In this document: in pieces, positions 45,901 through 58,120 of the stretch | Layout of the letters: each line of letters opens with the position of its first letter | How positions within the stretch are numbered: the first letter of the stretch is position 1 | Source: Stereum hirsutum FP-91666 SS1 | Taxonomy: Eukaryota; Basidiomycota; Agaricomycetes; Russulales; Stereaceae | Assembly (NCBI RefSeq): GCF_000264905.1 | Contig: NW_006763131.1 | Span: forward strand, 1,993,939-2,057,938 | Direction: 5' to 3' | DNA length: 64,000 nt | Notes under the pieces: model-generated | The model's input: the letters and a program-made list of their open reading frames with translations, nothing else | Database searches by the model: none | Told to the model about the DNA's origin: nothing | Translations under genes and position numbers: made by a program

Positions 45901-48900
45901 GTTATGGCTGAGTATCGTATCACATACCGAAGTGATGGCACCAACAGAGGATGCCAACCCAGCCTTGGTTGCACCGATAGTCGAATCACTTTCTGGGTCA
46001 GAACGAGGGAGTCCTTCAACCGAGCTAGAGAGGTGTTCTTCTGTTCCGGATGCCTGAGTCCCGGGCGAGTCTGCACTAGACTCCTTCAATGAATCGAGAG
46101 CCATACTGTCCCCACGACGAGACGCGTTGCTTTCCGCCTCTGTTTCCGACATCTCTGACGCCTCTGAGGCGGAGGTGAACGACTCTCCCGTAGTTCTCCT
46201 GCTCAATGTCGGCTCGTCTGCTTCAGACACGCTAGACGAAGGCATATGTAGATTGTTTTCCAGCGCTGACAGCTCGTATCGCCTAGGCCACATCGCTCGC
46301 ACCGATCCAAATGCCGAAGTACGGCGTTTGTCGGTGGACGGTCCCTTCGGTTTCGGAAGCCTATCGAAATCCGCCTGCCAGGCCACGATCTTGTCCTGGC
46401 GAAACGAGCGAACCTGATTCAATATCAAGGTGTCCGTTGGGGCAGACTCGGTATAGATTTGGTTGATGAGACGAGCGACCTGCGCTTTCTCCATCTCTGC
46501 TCGGTTGATCAGCTGGTTGATGTCCGCGGTGAGCTTCGTGTCCGCCTCTTCGTCTCCAGTCGCAGCGTCGATGTTGATCAGCTTCAGGTCGTCGATGAGG
46601 GCTGTATACCAGAGCGTGCTACGGGTCATGAGACGCTCGTAATCCTGGTTCTTGAGCTGCAGCTGGGTTTCGGGGCGGACGCGAATACGCATCGGCGGGT
46701 AGATGATCTCGTGGAGAGTGATAGGGTCGGCTTGGAAGCGTACGGTCATGCCTCTTGTGGCGAAGAACCTTACATGATGCTGGTAGATATTATGCTGACA
46801 CCCCGCACCATGTACCAGTTGCACGTCGGCAGGGTAGAAGTGAAGTTCCAAGAATTTGGCGAACGAGTATCGCTGCATTTCTTCCGAGACGGGAATGAAT
46901 GGCGTCGCACAACCGCATATACGACAGGCACTCCATGTGGTAATGAGCTCTGGGGCAGGCGTACTGCCACGTCCAATAATCTGGCCATCCCACGGTTCCG
47001 TAGCCACGAAGATGCGGCTCTCATTGTGGACGTAGACTTTGCAATGGCGAGCGAGTGGCTCATTGCATGCTTTTCCCGCACAGGTCGGCTTCTTGGGATC
47101 CAGCGACCAAACGAGCTGATCCGCTACCCGGGCCTCGATGAACTGGGCCAAAGTCAGGTCGTTGTCGCCGTAGTACGTGATGTACTGTAGCTTGGGTGGG
47201 ACGCAAGCGGCGTGAAGACCATACTCCTCGGTGGGAAGAGTGAACTCCCACAGACTGATGCACTGGTACTTTTCGACTATGAAATCGTCCTGATTCTTGC
47301 GCAAATACCACTGCCAAACCCGCTGCTGCTCCTGGTGTTGCCACTGGACATGACTAAACTCGCTCTGAAGCGCAATGTCCGCCGCGGAGAGAAGGGGAAT
47401 CGGCTGGACTTCCATGACTTGAGGGGTGGCTACAGGACCAGGGGAGAGCCCCAAGCTGGAAAGAAGGCTAGTTTGGGACGCGGAGGGAAGGGCCTTGTAG
47501 TCGAAATATCCTGGTTCGCTCGAACGGGTGACGGCGATTGGGGTATTGTTGTCCATAGGCTCCGGGGTTGCTGAGAGTTCAGGAATGGTAAGAGCTTCGA
47601 TTTGAGCGTGGAGGTCTTGCTGAGGATCGAGTTCAGGGCTTTGTGGCTCATAGGTGGCGGGTGTAACAGTAATCTCGTGTTGATGGAGAGGAGAGGGTGT
47701 CAAGGTGATCTCCTGTTGGTGGATAGGAGTATGCGTTTCTTCCCGTCGCACAACTTCGTCTTCCCAGGCTCGTTTGGCGCGTATGAGCTCGTTATCAAGC
47801 TCCTTCATACGACGAATGGGTTGGGGTGGCAAGAAACGTAGAGTGGCGGATACGGAGATGAAAGTGGTAAGGTAGGGATCGAGGGATTGCTGTATACGAC
47901 GAGACAGGCGGAGCTGCTCTGCGTCCTCGTTCGGCAAGTCATCTTCGTGATCATCATCTGACGAAGCGGCGGTCACCGTAGTCTGAGTACATTCGGGAAT
48001 GTGGGAGGCGATGGGCCCCGGCGTCATTTGCTCTGCGAAGGGGTTGCTGAACGGTGCGATGGCCTGCGAGTCGCTAGTGATAGGATTGTAAGAAGCGGGG
48101 ACTGCATCGGCACTCAAAGCCGGTAATGTGATGATCGAGTCCTTCCACAGATGCGTCTCGAGCTTGAGATTACGGACGATGAAAGTCAGGAAGCGAGTGA
48201 CCTTCTTGATCCGCCGAAGTGTATCGATGTCGCCCCCTCGAAGGACTATGGTGCATCCCATCTCTCGATTACAACCTTCGAATCGCATGTATGTCTTCCG
48301 TTGACCTGGAATCAGAGGATGGTCGAACGTCTGGATACGATAACGGGAGCAGTGTCCAAGGTGTGGCTCAAGTGCAAGCTTGTCGATGGAAGAGAACACG
48401 TCTCCTTGTGTCATGCGAGAAACGAACTGTACGGCAGACGGTTTGACGGTGCGTGCGACGGCAATGTTGTACTTGGCCAACGCGTCAAGAGCGAGTCTAG
48501 ATACCGACTTCTCCACGAGCACTACATGGGGTCGAAGCGCGGCTATTCGACTTGCGAGATTTCCAAGGTATTCCTTCTCCTGGCGGACGATCTGGGCGAA
48601 ATGAAGGTACTGGCCTTCGACACGGTTGAACTCTAAGGGGAAGGTGACGAGCATAACTCGGGGGTTCCGTTGGAGACGTGACATGCTCTTGTGCGCCACA
48701 TTCTTCGTGATGACGGCGCCATCGACGTACTCGGAGTCTCTGGGAGAACCACCGGGGATCTTCTTGATCTTGACGTATCGGCGAACATCCATGTCTGCCC
48801 CTTGACGTTGGGGATGAGCGGTGAATGTGAGCTCGCGGGCGATTCGAAGAGCCAATTTCAGTAGCGTGTCCTCCCATTCGCGAACGTTGGGGATCTCTTC

Positions 48901-50602
48901 CCTAGTGAGCATTTGTCGTACCATGAGTCGGAGGTGGAACATAGACAGAAGATTCAGTTCTTGAGCATAACTAAAATAAAATTGATCAGGATTGTTTCCT
49001 TTGTGATACAATGAGGTGCAGAAACTTACGCCGTGCTCTCCCGTCTGGTCCGCCATCCTGGCTCCCCCATGAGAGCCGTATCCATAAGACGACTCTGTGC
49101 ACGACTTCGAATGAACGGACTGGCAGCTTCGAAATCAGCATAGGAGTTAAAACGCGATCGGACGAGACTCTGAGGTCTAGGACTGTCAGGACCGTTATCC
49201 GCCGAACTCGGAAACTGGATCGAACTCGTAGCGCCATCGCTGGAGACGGGCACAGTTACCGGGAAGTCAACGGGCGTTTTGGATCCAGGAGCGATAGGCA
49301 GATGGTCGTGACTGTAAGTGTCCGTGAGCGTGTCGACGTCCTTCTCTTCATCTCGTCGAAAAGGGGCTATCGCTTTACGCGCAAAACCCCAACTGCTATC
49401 ATCACGAGAGATCTCGATTGGAGTGATCGGCCGTGAGCCAAGGCCACTCTCGTCTGAGCCTGATATACGACGTGTCTCTGCGATGGAGAAGAGGTTGAAT
49501 GGTTCGTCTGTGCGACCGAAAAGCTGGGATGCCGCGAAGGGGGATTGCGAATGATGTGCCAAGCTGAGAGAGAGGGAATCCGGACCCATTTGATGAGCTG
49601 CGAAGGGAGAAGTGGCGCTGGAGATGACCGAGCGCCTGTCATCGTCGTCGTCGTCTTCCACCTTGGCTAGTTTCTCCAGGCAGAGATTACAAACGCGAAT
49701 CAGGCCTTCGTGTCCAAAACGAGATCCCTTGATGACATTAGAGGCGCAGCGTGAGCAGAAGATCTGACCTGCATGAAACTGTATATGAGAATCTATGCGG
49801 AGTGGGCGGATATGGGCGCGACCTACCACAAATCCGACAATGATGCTTTCTCCGCCAGGTTGTGAATATGCTTTTGCAATCATAGCATTCCTTGCAGGTT
49901 TCATCGTCCATCCAGTAATCACGGGATAAGCCTAAGAGCGGTCAGCACATTCTCATAATGGAGAGATGGTACGAATATCTCGCCTTCGCCTCTAATTCTC
50001 CTAATAACTTTGGATACCGACGCGGAGCGTTTGAGACTGGTACTGGTTCTGATACTCCTGGCATCGTCTTGGATAGGGAAGCCAGGTATCGCAGTGCCGT
50101 AGGTACCATCCTGAAGTTCTGTGATGGGGGAATTCATACCGCCACGAGATGGCGGGCGGTCATAATCACTGTACGATGGCGTCTCCGACACCACAGGAGT
50201 CAAGGACAGCAAAGCGGGCGCCGGGTTGGATGGGATCATGTTCAGTGTTGGTCGTCTGTCTGAAGTAGGGCGTGATGAAGGATATGACGGTGTATTCTGA
50301 ACGAGTCCCCCATTGGAAGGCCTACGACGTTCAATTGCGGTACCGTTCGGGGGAATGGCAGCAGGACTAGTAGATCCTGAAGCGGCAGCGACTGCTGAGG
50401 ATAAAGGGCCAGACAGCGTATTTCTCATTTTGGAGAAAAGAGAGGACATAAGAGCATACGATGACTGATCATTTTCATCTTCCTCTGAAAATGGATTGAA
50501 GGAGGTCAGGCTCGCTATTTCGTCCGTTGCTTTGATGCTACGGGATCGTGAGGAGGGAATACTGGCAGAGCTTGGTGGGCTACCAACCCTGACGGCTTCC
50601 AT
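42901..50602 (-). CDS. FAB1: 1-phosphatidylinositol-3-phosphate 5-kinase FAB1/PIKfyve (2344 aa)
   Basis: Thirteen minus-strand exons: 50602-49984, 49931-49827, 49768-49030, 48970-45928, 45869-44482, 44419-44199, 44142-43972, 43924-43812, 43757-43611, 43558-43468, 43416-43255, 43189-43035, 42981-42901. FAB1 makes PI(3,5)P2 on endosomes and vacuoles. Domains: Ser-rich N-terminus; FYVE zinc finger from about residue 207 ([18 protein letters not shown], then [19 protein letters not shown]); TCP-1-like domain from ~580 ([40 protein letters not shown]); long disordered linkers; lipid kinase domain in the last ~340 residues ([49 protein letters not shown]). The intron 49983-49932 appears to use a GC donor, which alone gives the conserved FYVE entry in phase. 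Very confident. Confidence 0.95.
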
Positions 50603-51243
50603 CTCGCTAGCTGAATATCGTCCGTAGGCAGGAGCAGCGTCAGTGGGTGAAGGGGATACTCATACACAGAATCAAGCACGAAAGATTAGAACGAGCCAGC
50701 CGAAAGCAGATGGGAGCTGAATTAGATGCAGCTGAGCCACTTCTAAATGACGCTCAGCCCACGTGCGCCCCGCTTATTCAAATTCATGAACCTCCGTTCA
50801 AATTCAGGCCGCCTTGGTTACTCAGATGCTCTGAAAAATCACGGTATATGAAGACGACTATGACGCGGTGTACTTTATTCTGGGAATATTTTACTCAGAA
50901 ATTACATGTTCCTCGATATCTCCGAGCGACCGGCAGGACTTGGGCAAGACGCGACGGAGGAAGACGCGTCTTGACGCGCCGATGTCTCGGACGTCGGTTT
51001 GCTGCACGCGCGTTCATGATAATGGTTTCACGCGCCGTGCTCTTCTCTCATTCAACGACTACACCCCCACATCTGAAGCCTTTTCCTCTCTTCGAGGCAC
51101 ATACGCGTGTATTTCCAGCAGCTTCTCGTTTATCGCAGATGTTCGTGAACAAGATCATCCATGATCTCACTTTGCCCCTGTCGTCCCTTGTGCTTACGCC
51201 ACTCACTACAGCCTACACAACACACCTTTGAACTCACACCACC
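50603..51243. other. 641-bp divergent intergenic region (FAB1 / CSN2)
   Basis: This lies between two start codons and should hold both promoters. A 194-codon plus frame crosses it but has no domain and runs into the CSN2 start. Confidence 0.5.
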
Positions 51244-53282
51244 ATGGATGACGACGATGCCGATTACATGCAGGGAAGCGATGATGAGGTCTGTACTTAA
51301 ACTTACTGAAGGTATTGTAGTACTCCATTCACGTTCTATCTAGGACTACGGCTTCGACTACTCGGACGGAGATGAGGGAGATGAGGGAGGCAGCGCTGAT
51401 GTCGAGAACATGTACTACACCGCTAAGTGTAGGTATCTTCGCTCTGTAATAGACTATACGGGCTTATCTCTCTTACAGCGAAGAAGGAGGACGAACCAGA
51501 ACAAGCGTTGAAAGAGTTCCGAGCGATAGTGGAGAAGGAGGAAGAGAAAGGCGACTGGTGCGCTGTGGTCATTTCTATCATTTATATCCCATTACTTATC
51601 GCTCGACATTATGGATAATACGTTTGTGTATTTAGGGGTTTCAAGGCACTAAAACAATCCACCAAACTCCTCTTCCTCGGCCTTCGAAGACCAGAAGAAG
51701 CCCTCAAATCCTACATCCAACTTCTCACCTACACCAAATCTGCCGTCACTCGAAACTATGCCGAGAAGACGATCAATGGAATTTTGGATTATGTTGGTGG
51801 CGGAAAGGGAGGCAAGGTCGAGGTGGATGTGTTGGAGAAATTCTATCAGGTCACGAAGGATGCGTTAACGGAGGCTAAGAATGACGTTCGCCTGTTTCCT
51901 ATTTCTCAATTTCGCGCTCAAGTGTTGATTCACTCACTTCGGTACAGCGACTGTCAGTGAAAACGAATCTGAAGCTCGCGAAGCTATGGCTTGATCGAAA
52001 GGAGTACAACCGGTTGTCGAAGGTCACTCTCTGCTCGCCACTCGTTCTGTGAATCCCAGTCTGATACGGTAGCATCCTTTTCCTCAGCTCATCCAGGAAC
52101 TGTATGACGCCACAGGAACTGGTACAGATGGCGAAGAGCAGTCGCAGAAGGGGACACAACTGCTCGAAATCTATGCTCTGGAGATTCAGATGCACAACGA
52201 GACGAGAAATTACAAGAAGCTCAAGGTTCGGGCTTCTCGTCCGACCTCTTGATGAACAATCTCTCACGCAGTCCACAATTTGTAGGAAATCTACAATGCC
52301 TCGAATAGTGTACGCTCAGCCATCCCGCACCCACGGATCATGGGCATCATCAAGGAGTGTGGCGGTAAGATGTGGATGGGCGAGCGTAAGTCTACATCTC
52401 AACTCCATTTGATCGACACAGAGGATCAAACATGCTGTTCAATCAGGCCAGTGGAACAAAGCCAGCGAAGACTTCTTTGAATCGTTCCGCAACTACGATG
52501 AGGCGGGATCGCCGCAGCGCATTCAGGTCCTGAAGTACCTCGTGCTCGCGAATATGCTTACGGGAAGTGAGGTTAATCCCTTTGACAGTCAAGAGACTAA
52601 ACCGTAGGTGCCGATCTCGAATTTGGTTCAACATCACATTGACGACATATCTCACTATAGGTACAAGAGTGATCCACAAATAACAGCCATGACCGACCTT
52701 GTGGATGCCTATCAACGACGTGAGGTGCATGCCGCAGAGAAGATCCTGCGAGGTACGGGCTTTCTTCTTGTCACAAAGTGGACTCCAGCTAAAAGCATGA
52801 CCAGACAACCGCTCAACCATCATGGACGACAGTTTCATCCGGTCGTATATCGGAGAGCTTCTCCGTAGTCTGCGTACACAGTATCTCATAGACCTCATCA
52901 AGCCTTATTCGCGTCTAGAGTTGTCCTTCCTCGCTCGGCAACTCAACGTAGAGAAAGACGAGGTCGAGGAACTGTTGATTGAACTCATCCTCGAGGGCAA
53001 GGTGGAAGGGAAGATTGACCAAGTCGCCATGCGACTTGAACTTGACCGGAAGTTTGTACCCCTCTTGTCCTCATTTTATTCCGTCCTGGCTTACCGAAGC
53101 TGGTTCATAGGCAAACTCTCGAGAAAAGACGATACGGCGCTTTGGACAAATGGACGGAGGCGCTCGAGTCTACCCATTCGGCTGTTATTGGGAAGAATAC
53201 CCCGAGCATGGCAAGGGCGATGGAATATTCAGAGCATATGGGCTTCCCTGGGCCAATGGCAGCCAACTTTGACCGATTCTGA
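51244..53282 (+). CDS. CSN2: COP9 signalosome subunit 2 (479 aa)
   Basis: Exons: 51244-51288, 51344-51428, 51479-51557, 51636-51885, 51948-52022, 52088-52225, 52286-52385, 52447-52603, 52661-52752, 52805-53051, 53111-53282. CSN2 is a PCI-domain scaffold of the COP9 signalosome, which removes Nedd8 from cullins; it also contacts the cullin. Signature segments: acidic N-terminus ([15 protein letters not shown]), [64 protein letters not shown], and the PCI end [20 protein letters not shown] with [17 protein letters not shown]. The tail ANFDRF is typical. All 10 introns are in phase. Confident. Confidence 0.95.
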
Positions 53283-53446
53283 GTTGCGGTTGTTTTGTTG
53301 TCGTATTTGCGAATGTTTTCATGACCTTTGCAAGCCATGTATGATGTGTGATGAATAAACGGAGCAGTTTCTCGCATGGGAGTGATGAGGTAGTAAATCC
53401 TGGTAATAGGCGAGGAGAAGTATTCTTTACGAGAGATGAATCAGGT

Positions 53447-54058
53447 TTACACATCACAACAAACAGTGACAGAGGAAAGATACGCACATGAGCGTCGCTT
53501 CATCACATTCGGCACAAACTCATAGTTCCAGCCGTCCCTCGAAGGCGTATCAGACGGCACCCTCAACTCCCTTGGGAACAACCCCGGTGGCCTCGCCTCC
53601 AACGCCATCTTATCCCTCCCTTTCGCACTCCTCAACGCCTCCATTTCCTCCTGCGTCCGCACCCTCGGATCCACATGCTTATTCGCCTGCTGAAACAGAT
53701 GCGGATCAATCTTCTCCAACTCGTCCATCGCCCTCTTCATATGCTCGTACTTCCTCTGCATCTCCGCGTTTCTCTTCTGGCGCAGGTGCCGTTTATGGAG
53801 TGCCCAAGCACGTTCAATGGTCTCGTGTGCTTGTTTGGAGGGTATTGCGATCTGGAGAGCGCGTCCGACGTCGGGACGCCAGGTGCCCGTGGGGGTGGGT
53901 TTGCTGCGAATGTTTGGGGGGTAGAGTGCGCGACGGATGGATTCCTTGAGGGGATCGGCGTTAGCCTCTCGGCCACCTGCCTTGGCGTACCGAACAGAGC
54001 TCTGCGCGACGCGAAGAGGAAATTTCGAGCTGCTCGCTTTGAGCAGCGATGAGGCCAT
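53447..54058 (-). CDS. MRPL28: mitochondrial large-subunit ribosomal protein mL40
   Basis: This is a single exon of 203 codons as drawn (ATG at 54058). mL40 (yeast MRPL28, Pfam MRP-L28) sits in the mitochondrial large ribosomal subunit. The N-terminus is a presequence (MASSLLKASSSKFPLRVAQS). Conserved segments are DPLKESIRRALYPP, WRPDVGRALQIAIPS, ERAWALHKRHLRQKRNAEM and GRDKMALEARPPGLFP. Near the end, a donor (GTGCGT at 53487-53482) follows MKRRS-T; splicing to the acceptor at 53400-53402 would give T|GA, a stop, and a 190-residue protein. Without splicing, 14 unconserved residues follow. The spliced form is more likely. It shares a 155-bp promoter region with uL1m. Confidence 0.85.
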   Translation of the reverse strand: MASSLLKASSSKFPLRVAQSSVRYAKAGGREANADPLKESIRRALYPPNIRSKPTPTGTWRPDVGRALQIAIPSKQAHETIERAWALHKRHLRQKRNAEMQRKYEHMKRAMDELEKIDPHLFQQANKHVDPRVRTQEEMEALRSAKGRDKMALEARPPGLFPRELRVPSDTPSRDGWNYEFVPNVMKRRSCAYLSSVTVCCDV

Positions 54059-54213
54059 GGCTGTTCGCGGTCTGAGTGAAGGACGCACGAAAGAACAAGT
54101 CGGGCTGGACGCGGAGCAGCTTACATAAAGAATTCATTGCAAATTCCACCTCCGGTCGCGTTTCGCGAACAACTCGCGCTCACGACTTCGCCACTCACAC
54201 ATTCTCTGCCAAA
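54059..54213. promoter_or_regulatory. 155-bp bidirectional promoter of two mitoribosomal protein genes
   Basis: The start codons of mL40 (54058, -) and uL1m (54214, +) are 155 bp apart and divergent. Shared control of two proteins of the same particle is likely, but no specific site was identified. Confidence 0.6.
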
Positions 54214-55399
54214 ATGTCTTCTCTCTCTTCACTCTATCGGCCATGTCTGCGCTCTGTCCTATCTCCGCAAGTGGTACGCATGCGCTATCGCAAATTTGGC
54301 TTCTGCGGCTTGACCAGAGTTTCGTCGTTATACAGAATCAAGTGCTAGCAAGGCAGTTTTCGCACAGTCATGTTCTGCAAGCACGACACTTCGTCAAGAA
54401 AAAGCCACTTTCGAAGGGTCAACTGGCTAATATCGCGCGGAAGAAGGCCTTGAAGAAAGGAAAGAGTATCTTTGACGCGGAGAAGATGACTCTAGCGGAT
54501 GCTATCCACGTTCTTCGGGTGAGTATCCTTACATCTGACCTTCCTACTTTCTTAACGCTGTCCACAACTGTTCAGTCTGTCGAAGTAGCATCACCGAATG
54601 CAGCGTACGAGCTTACCGTCAAGACAGAGATGCCTCGAGGTGCTCCTATACCGAAGGGTCGTATAAGCTTCCCTAAAGAACCGAAACCGAGGACGAAGGA
54701 CCGTATACTTGTCTTCGCCGAGGGTCGAGCCGCAGAAGAGGCCAAACGTGCAGGTGCCGATATTGTGGGAGGGCTCGAGCTCATTGACGGTGTACATTCA
54801 TCTCTTCTCTTTCGCCGGAATTGATCCTGAGCGATATTTGTGTTGTGTTCGTCTTATATAGGTCATCAGCGGTCGTCATCAAGCCTCTCTCTTCCTCTGT
54901 ACTCCAGACTTGCTTCGAGGGATCACCCCACGTCTAGGTCGTATTCTCGGTCCCCGTGGTCTCATGCCATCAGCGCGTCGCGGAACCGTGACACTCAACG
55001 TTGCTGGATATATCCGTTCACTCCAAGGTTCAACCCAATGGATTGGCGACAAGGCTGGAACCATCCGGACGGCCATTGGCAGGGTTAGTATTATTTCTGT
55101 GGTGCTCGTCTCAGTCTGCCTACTGACTGTTTTGGTAGATGGAGTTCTCTGTGGATGACGTGGCGAAGAATGTGCGCCATTTCTTGAAGGTCGTGAAGCA
55201 GGCCACAGGAAACGAGAGGAACGTCGAGGCCGAGAAGCTCAAATCCGGCCCAAGTACGATCCCAGGTATGTAAAAACTTCGGCTGTTCATGAAGGGTGTT
55301 GTCCATGCTAAGTTCACTTTTGTTCTATCAGTGAACCCAATCACGAAGGTCATCCTGAGCTCACGGCAAGGCCCTGGGATTTCGGTTAAAGACTTTTAG
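54214..55399 (+). CDS. MRPL1: mitochondrial large-subunit ribosomal protein uL1m (284 aa)
   Basis: Exons: 54214-54273, 54357-54518, 54576-54791, 54862-55083, 55139-55265, 55332-55399; introns are phase 0 except the last. uL1 forms the L1 stalk that helps release deacylated tRNA. The presequence is MSSLSSLYRPCLRSVLSP. The L1 signature is seen in VKTEMPRGAPIPKGRISFP, DRILVFAEGRAAEEAKRAGA, DLLRGITPRLGRILGPRGLM, the RRGTVT segment and GQGPGISVKDF-like tail. The first acceptor could be at 54345-54350 instead of 54356, but only the latter keeps frame. Confident. Confidence 0.9.
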
Positions 55400-55533
55400 T
55401 ATGGTACAGTATGCGGAGTAGGGATTGTAGAGCGATGATATAGCAGAGCGGTGATGCGATAAGTGTGAGACAAGCAAAGCAGGGTGCAAGGCGAAGTCCA
55501 GTCAAGCTAAGCGTAGCGAAAACTCATGAACGT

Positions 55534-57831
55534 CTACTCCCAAACATATTCATCCTCCGACTCGCCGCCACCCCCAACTCGCCGTCTCCTCTCCTTCCGG
55601 AAATCTTTGGCCTTCTGCTTGAGCTCGGCCGTGAGATGATCGTAACTCTTGGTAGAATCCCTCGTGATCTTTTTGCCCCGTTTGCCAATGTCTGCGCCTT
55701 TTGTGGGCGTCGTTCCGCCTGGCCGTTTGGCGCGAGTAGGTTGGTACCGGACTTGGGGTGTGTTTTTAGGCTCGTGAGGGAAGAGATCGCCCCATTCCGA
55801 CTTGCGAGCGTCGTAGAAAGGCTGTTTGCCTTGCGACTTCGGTACAGTCATTCGAAGGATTTTCCCTATGTGAAAAGAGGCCTGGTCAACATTCGACGGC
55901 AAACGAGAAAAAGAGAATACATATTTACCTTCTGGCGCACAGGCATCCAAAATAATGTGGCCGCTCCGTTTAAGTGGGGCAAAAACTAATCGTGGCCAAT
56001 GATACGCCTCCTGCCTCAGAGAGCTCTGCAGTGTTTCCGGATCCTCAGACACGAAGGTCTCCCGGGGTGTAGATTCCTCTTGTTCCAAAACCTCTTCGAC
56101 GGGCTCAGTCGTACCCTGGCTCTCTACAAAGTCTTCATGGAGCTGTAGGACAGATAGAGGCTGTTTTGTATCCTGCTTCTCGAGCTCGCGCTTGCCGACC
56201 TCGCCGATCCGTCCTGACTTGGTACCGGGAACCTCTGGCCTTGGGCCTCGTCGAATGACGACATATGAGTAACCCATATCTTCAAAGCTGGACTTCGCGT
56301 GCTTGGTCTTGCGGACGAAATCAGGACGCTGGAGACGTTGTGAGAATCCACAGACGAGTCGAGTAGACTCAGCGTGATACAAAGGGCATTCTCCATCGTG
56401 AGGGCACTAGTGTGTAGGTGAGTGACCAGAGTCTGATAATAAGAGATGGGTAACCTACTGGAGCCACAACGTGGCAGCCTTGCAGATGAGAATCGTCGGC
56501 CTCCGGGTCTTCAAACTCTTTGCGCCCCATCTTCAGGAGTAGCTCTCTTGCTTCAGCGATGCTTTGAAAGCCAGGCAGAGTATCGTGGTCGATCAAGACC
56601 TATATTAACGTTCAAAACTACGGGATTTCGGACAAAATCAGATCACTTACAATTGTTTCGGCACCGCTTGTCCACATCTCTTTCACGAGAATCTTCCTCT
56701 GCTGATCGTTCGGAAGCGAAGATAGTAAAAAGGCACAGAAGGCGATGGTGTTTGCTCCTTCTGGCCGCGACATTTTGTCGTGCGTCTCGCTGAAAGCTTT
56801 TCGCCAAACCACGTTTATGGGAATTGAGCCAAGATCTAATGTTTTGAGAGTAAGCTGAGATAGGGACCATCATCACGATAACGCTTACTGTTTAACAGCC
56901 TCTTCCCGATAGATACAAGTCCCTCCCGCTTCTCGAAAGCAATGTAGGACATGAGCTTGGATTCCGCCATCTTTGGGTCTTCCCCTGATGGTGAAGCTTG
57001 TGAAACATTGCTCGTTTGGAAAGCATGTGCAGCGGCCCTGGTTACTTTGTCAATTCCCCGAAATTATGAAGGCCGCACAGTCAAACAGGGACCCACCATA
57101 GGCCACTTCCCGTTCCTGCGCCCCAGTCGTATATTTTGTGAAGCTCGAATTCTGGACCTAACCTTCTTCTTACATGGTCCAGAACGGTATAGATGGCTGA
57201 ATAGTGTGCGGGCAACGCGACGGATGCAAAAGCGGTCCCGTCTCGCTCATGGTGTCTCGAAGCTTGCTTGTGGGACCTGTACCGGGTATCATACGTCGTA
57301 TCCCATGCCCCGTTCTCCTTCTCCTCGTCCTGGTCGAAGAATAGCCTCCTTGCGTCAACATGCAGCATCTTTTTGTCCGATTCTATCTCGCACTATGAGA
57401 CCCGTCACGCATCAATCTATCAACGAATGAGACGCACCATCAATCAGAGCAGAGATGGACTGCTGTAGTTCACGAGGTATGAGAACCATACCAAATGTCT
57501 GCCCACCGAACACGGCAGCTGGAGATCTTCGCGGTAGCCTGTGCTCTGAGTCTACTGCGACAAGATCTGACATCACATCCTCCTGTTCCTCCGGTGGATA
57601 CTCCTCGAGCTCTCGTAGTTTTGGCATATCCTCCGGACGCGGATGAGTGTGGTGATAACGTGTCTTTTTGTTCAACAACGCCATGTCGACATCCTTAAGG
57701 AGAGCCTGAAAAGACGGGTCGATGTCCAGGGGTGCATTTGGCTGATGCGATGCTAGCGGAACAGAAGTCGAAAAGTGAGCAGCAGGGATTCGCATAACAG
57801 CACGAAGCGAGCCACATCGAGAGCGTAACAT
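55534..57831 (-). CDS. RSM22: mitoribosome small-subunit assembly factor Rsm22/METTL17 (654 aa)
   Basis: Minus-strand exons: 57831-57438, 57382-57097, 57037-56889, 56835-56651, 56599-56459, 56406-55929, 55865-55534. Rsm22 is a methyltransferase-fold protein needed for mitochondrial small-subunit assembly. It has a presequence (MLRSRCGSLRAVMRIPAAHF), the conserved approach ERDGTAFASVALPAHYSAIY, and the SAM-type motif YDWGAGTGSGLWAAAHAF (about residues 215-230). A Cys cluster follows: CPHDGEC at about 386-392, VCGF at about 404 and DACAPEG near 541. In METTL17 four Cys hold a 4Fe-4S cluster, and these four are the likely equivalents. The C-terminus is a basic ~60-residue tail ending in acidic residues. 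All phases agree. It lies tail-to-tail with uL1m (134 bp). Confidence 0.9.
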
Positions 57832-58120
57832 AATTCTAGCCGCTCAGATATTTCAAGAAGACCAGAATAATTGTGCTGTGAGCACAGACGAGATAGAAAG
57901 AAGACGAGGACTACGACAAGGGCGTTATGATTGGCAGTGGCCAAAGCTTGAAATAATGAACAAGGAACCGTGTGGCGCGCCAATCGCAGACCGGCTTTTC
58001 CAAGCTAATGATTACGTAAACTCTAATGGAGACTACGATAAACTCAAGGGTACTGTTCATTCCACTTCCAGGGCCACTTGTAACTTACTACCACTTGCAT
58101 CGTCACCGCATAAGACCAAA
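57832..58120. promoter_or_regulatory. 289-bp divergent promoter (RSM22 / USP39)
   Basis: The two ATGs face away from each other. The plus frame is open upstream to 57878, but the ATG at 58121 (AAAATGG context) gives the family-typical start. Confidence 0.45.

Noticed and set aside
49932..49972. 41-nt GT-AG alternative for the FAB1 first intron
   Set aside because: Keeps a standard GT donor but puts the FYVE exon out of frame; the GC donor restores both frame and conserved sequence.
50647..51231. 194-codon frame between FAB1 and CSN2
   Set aside because: Runs through the divergent promoter and has no domain.
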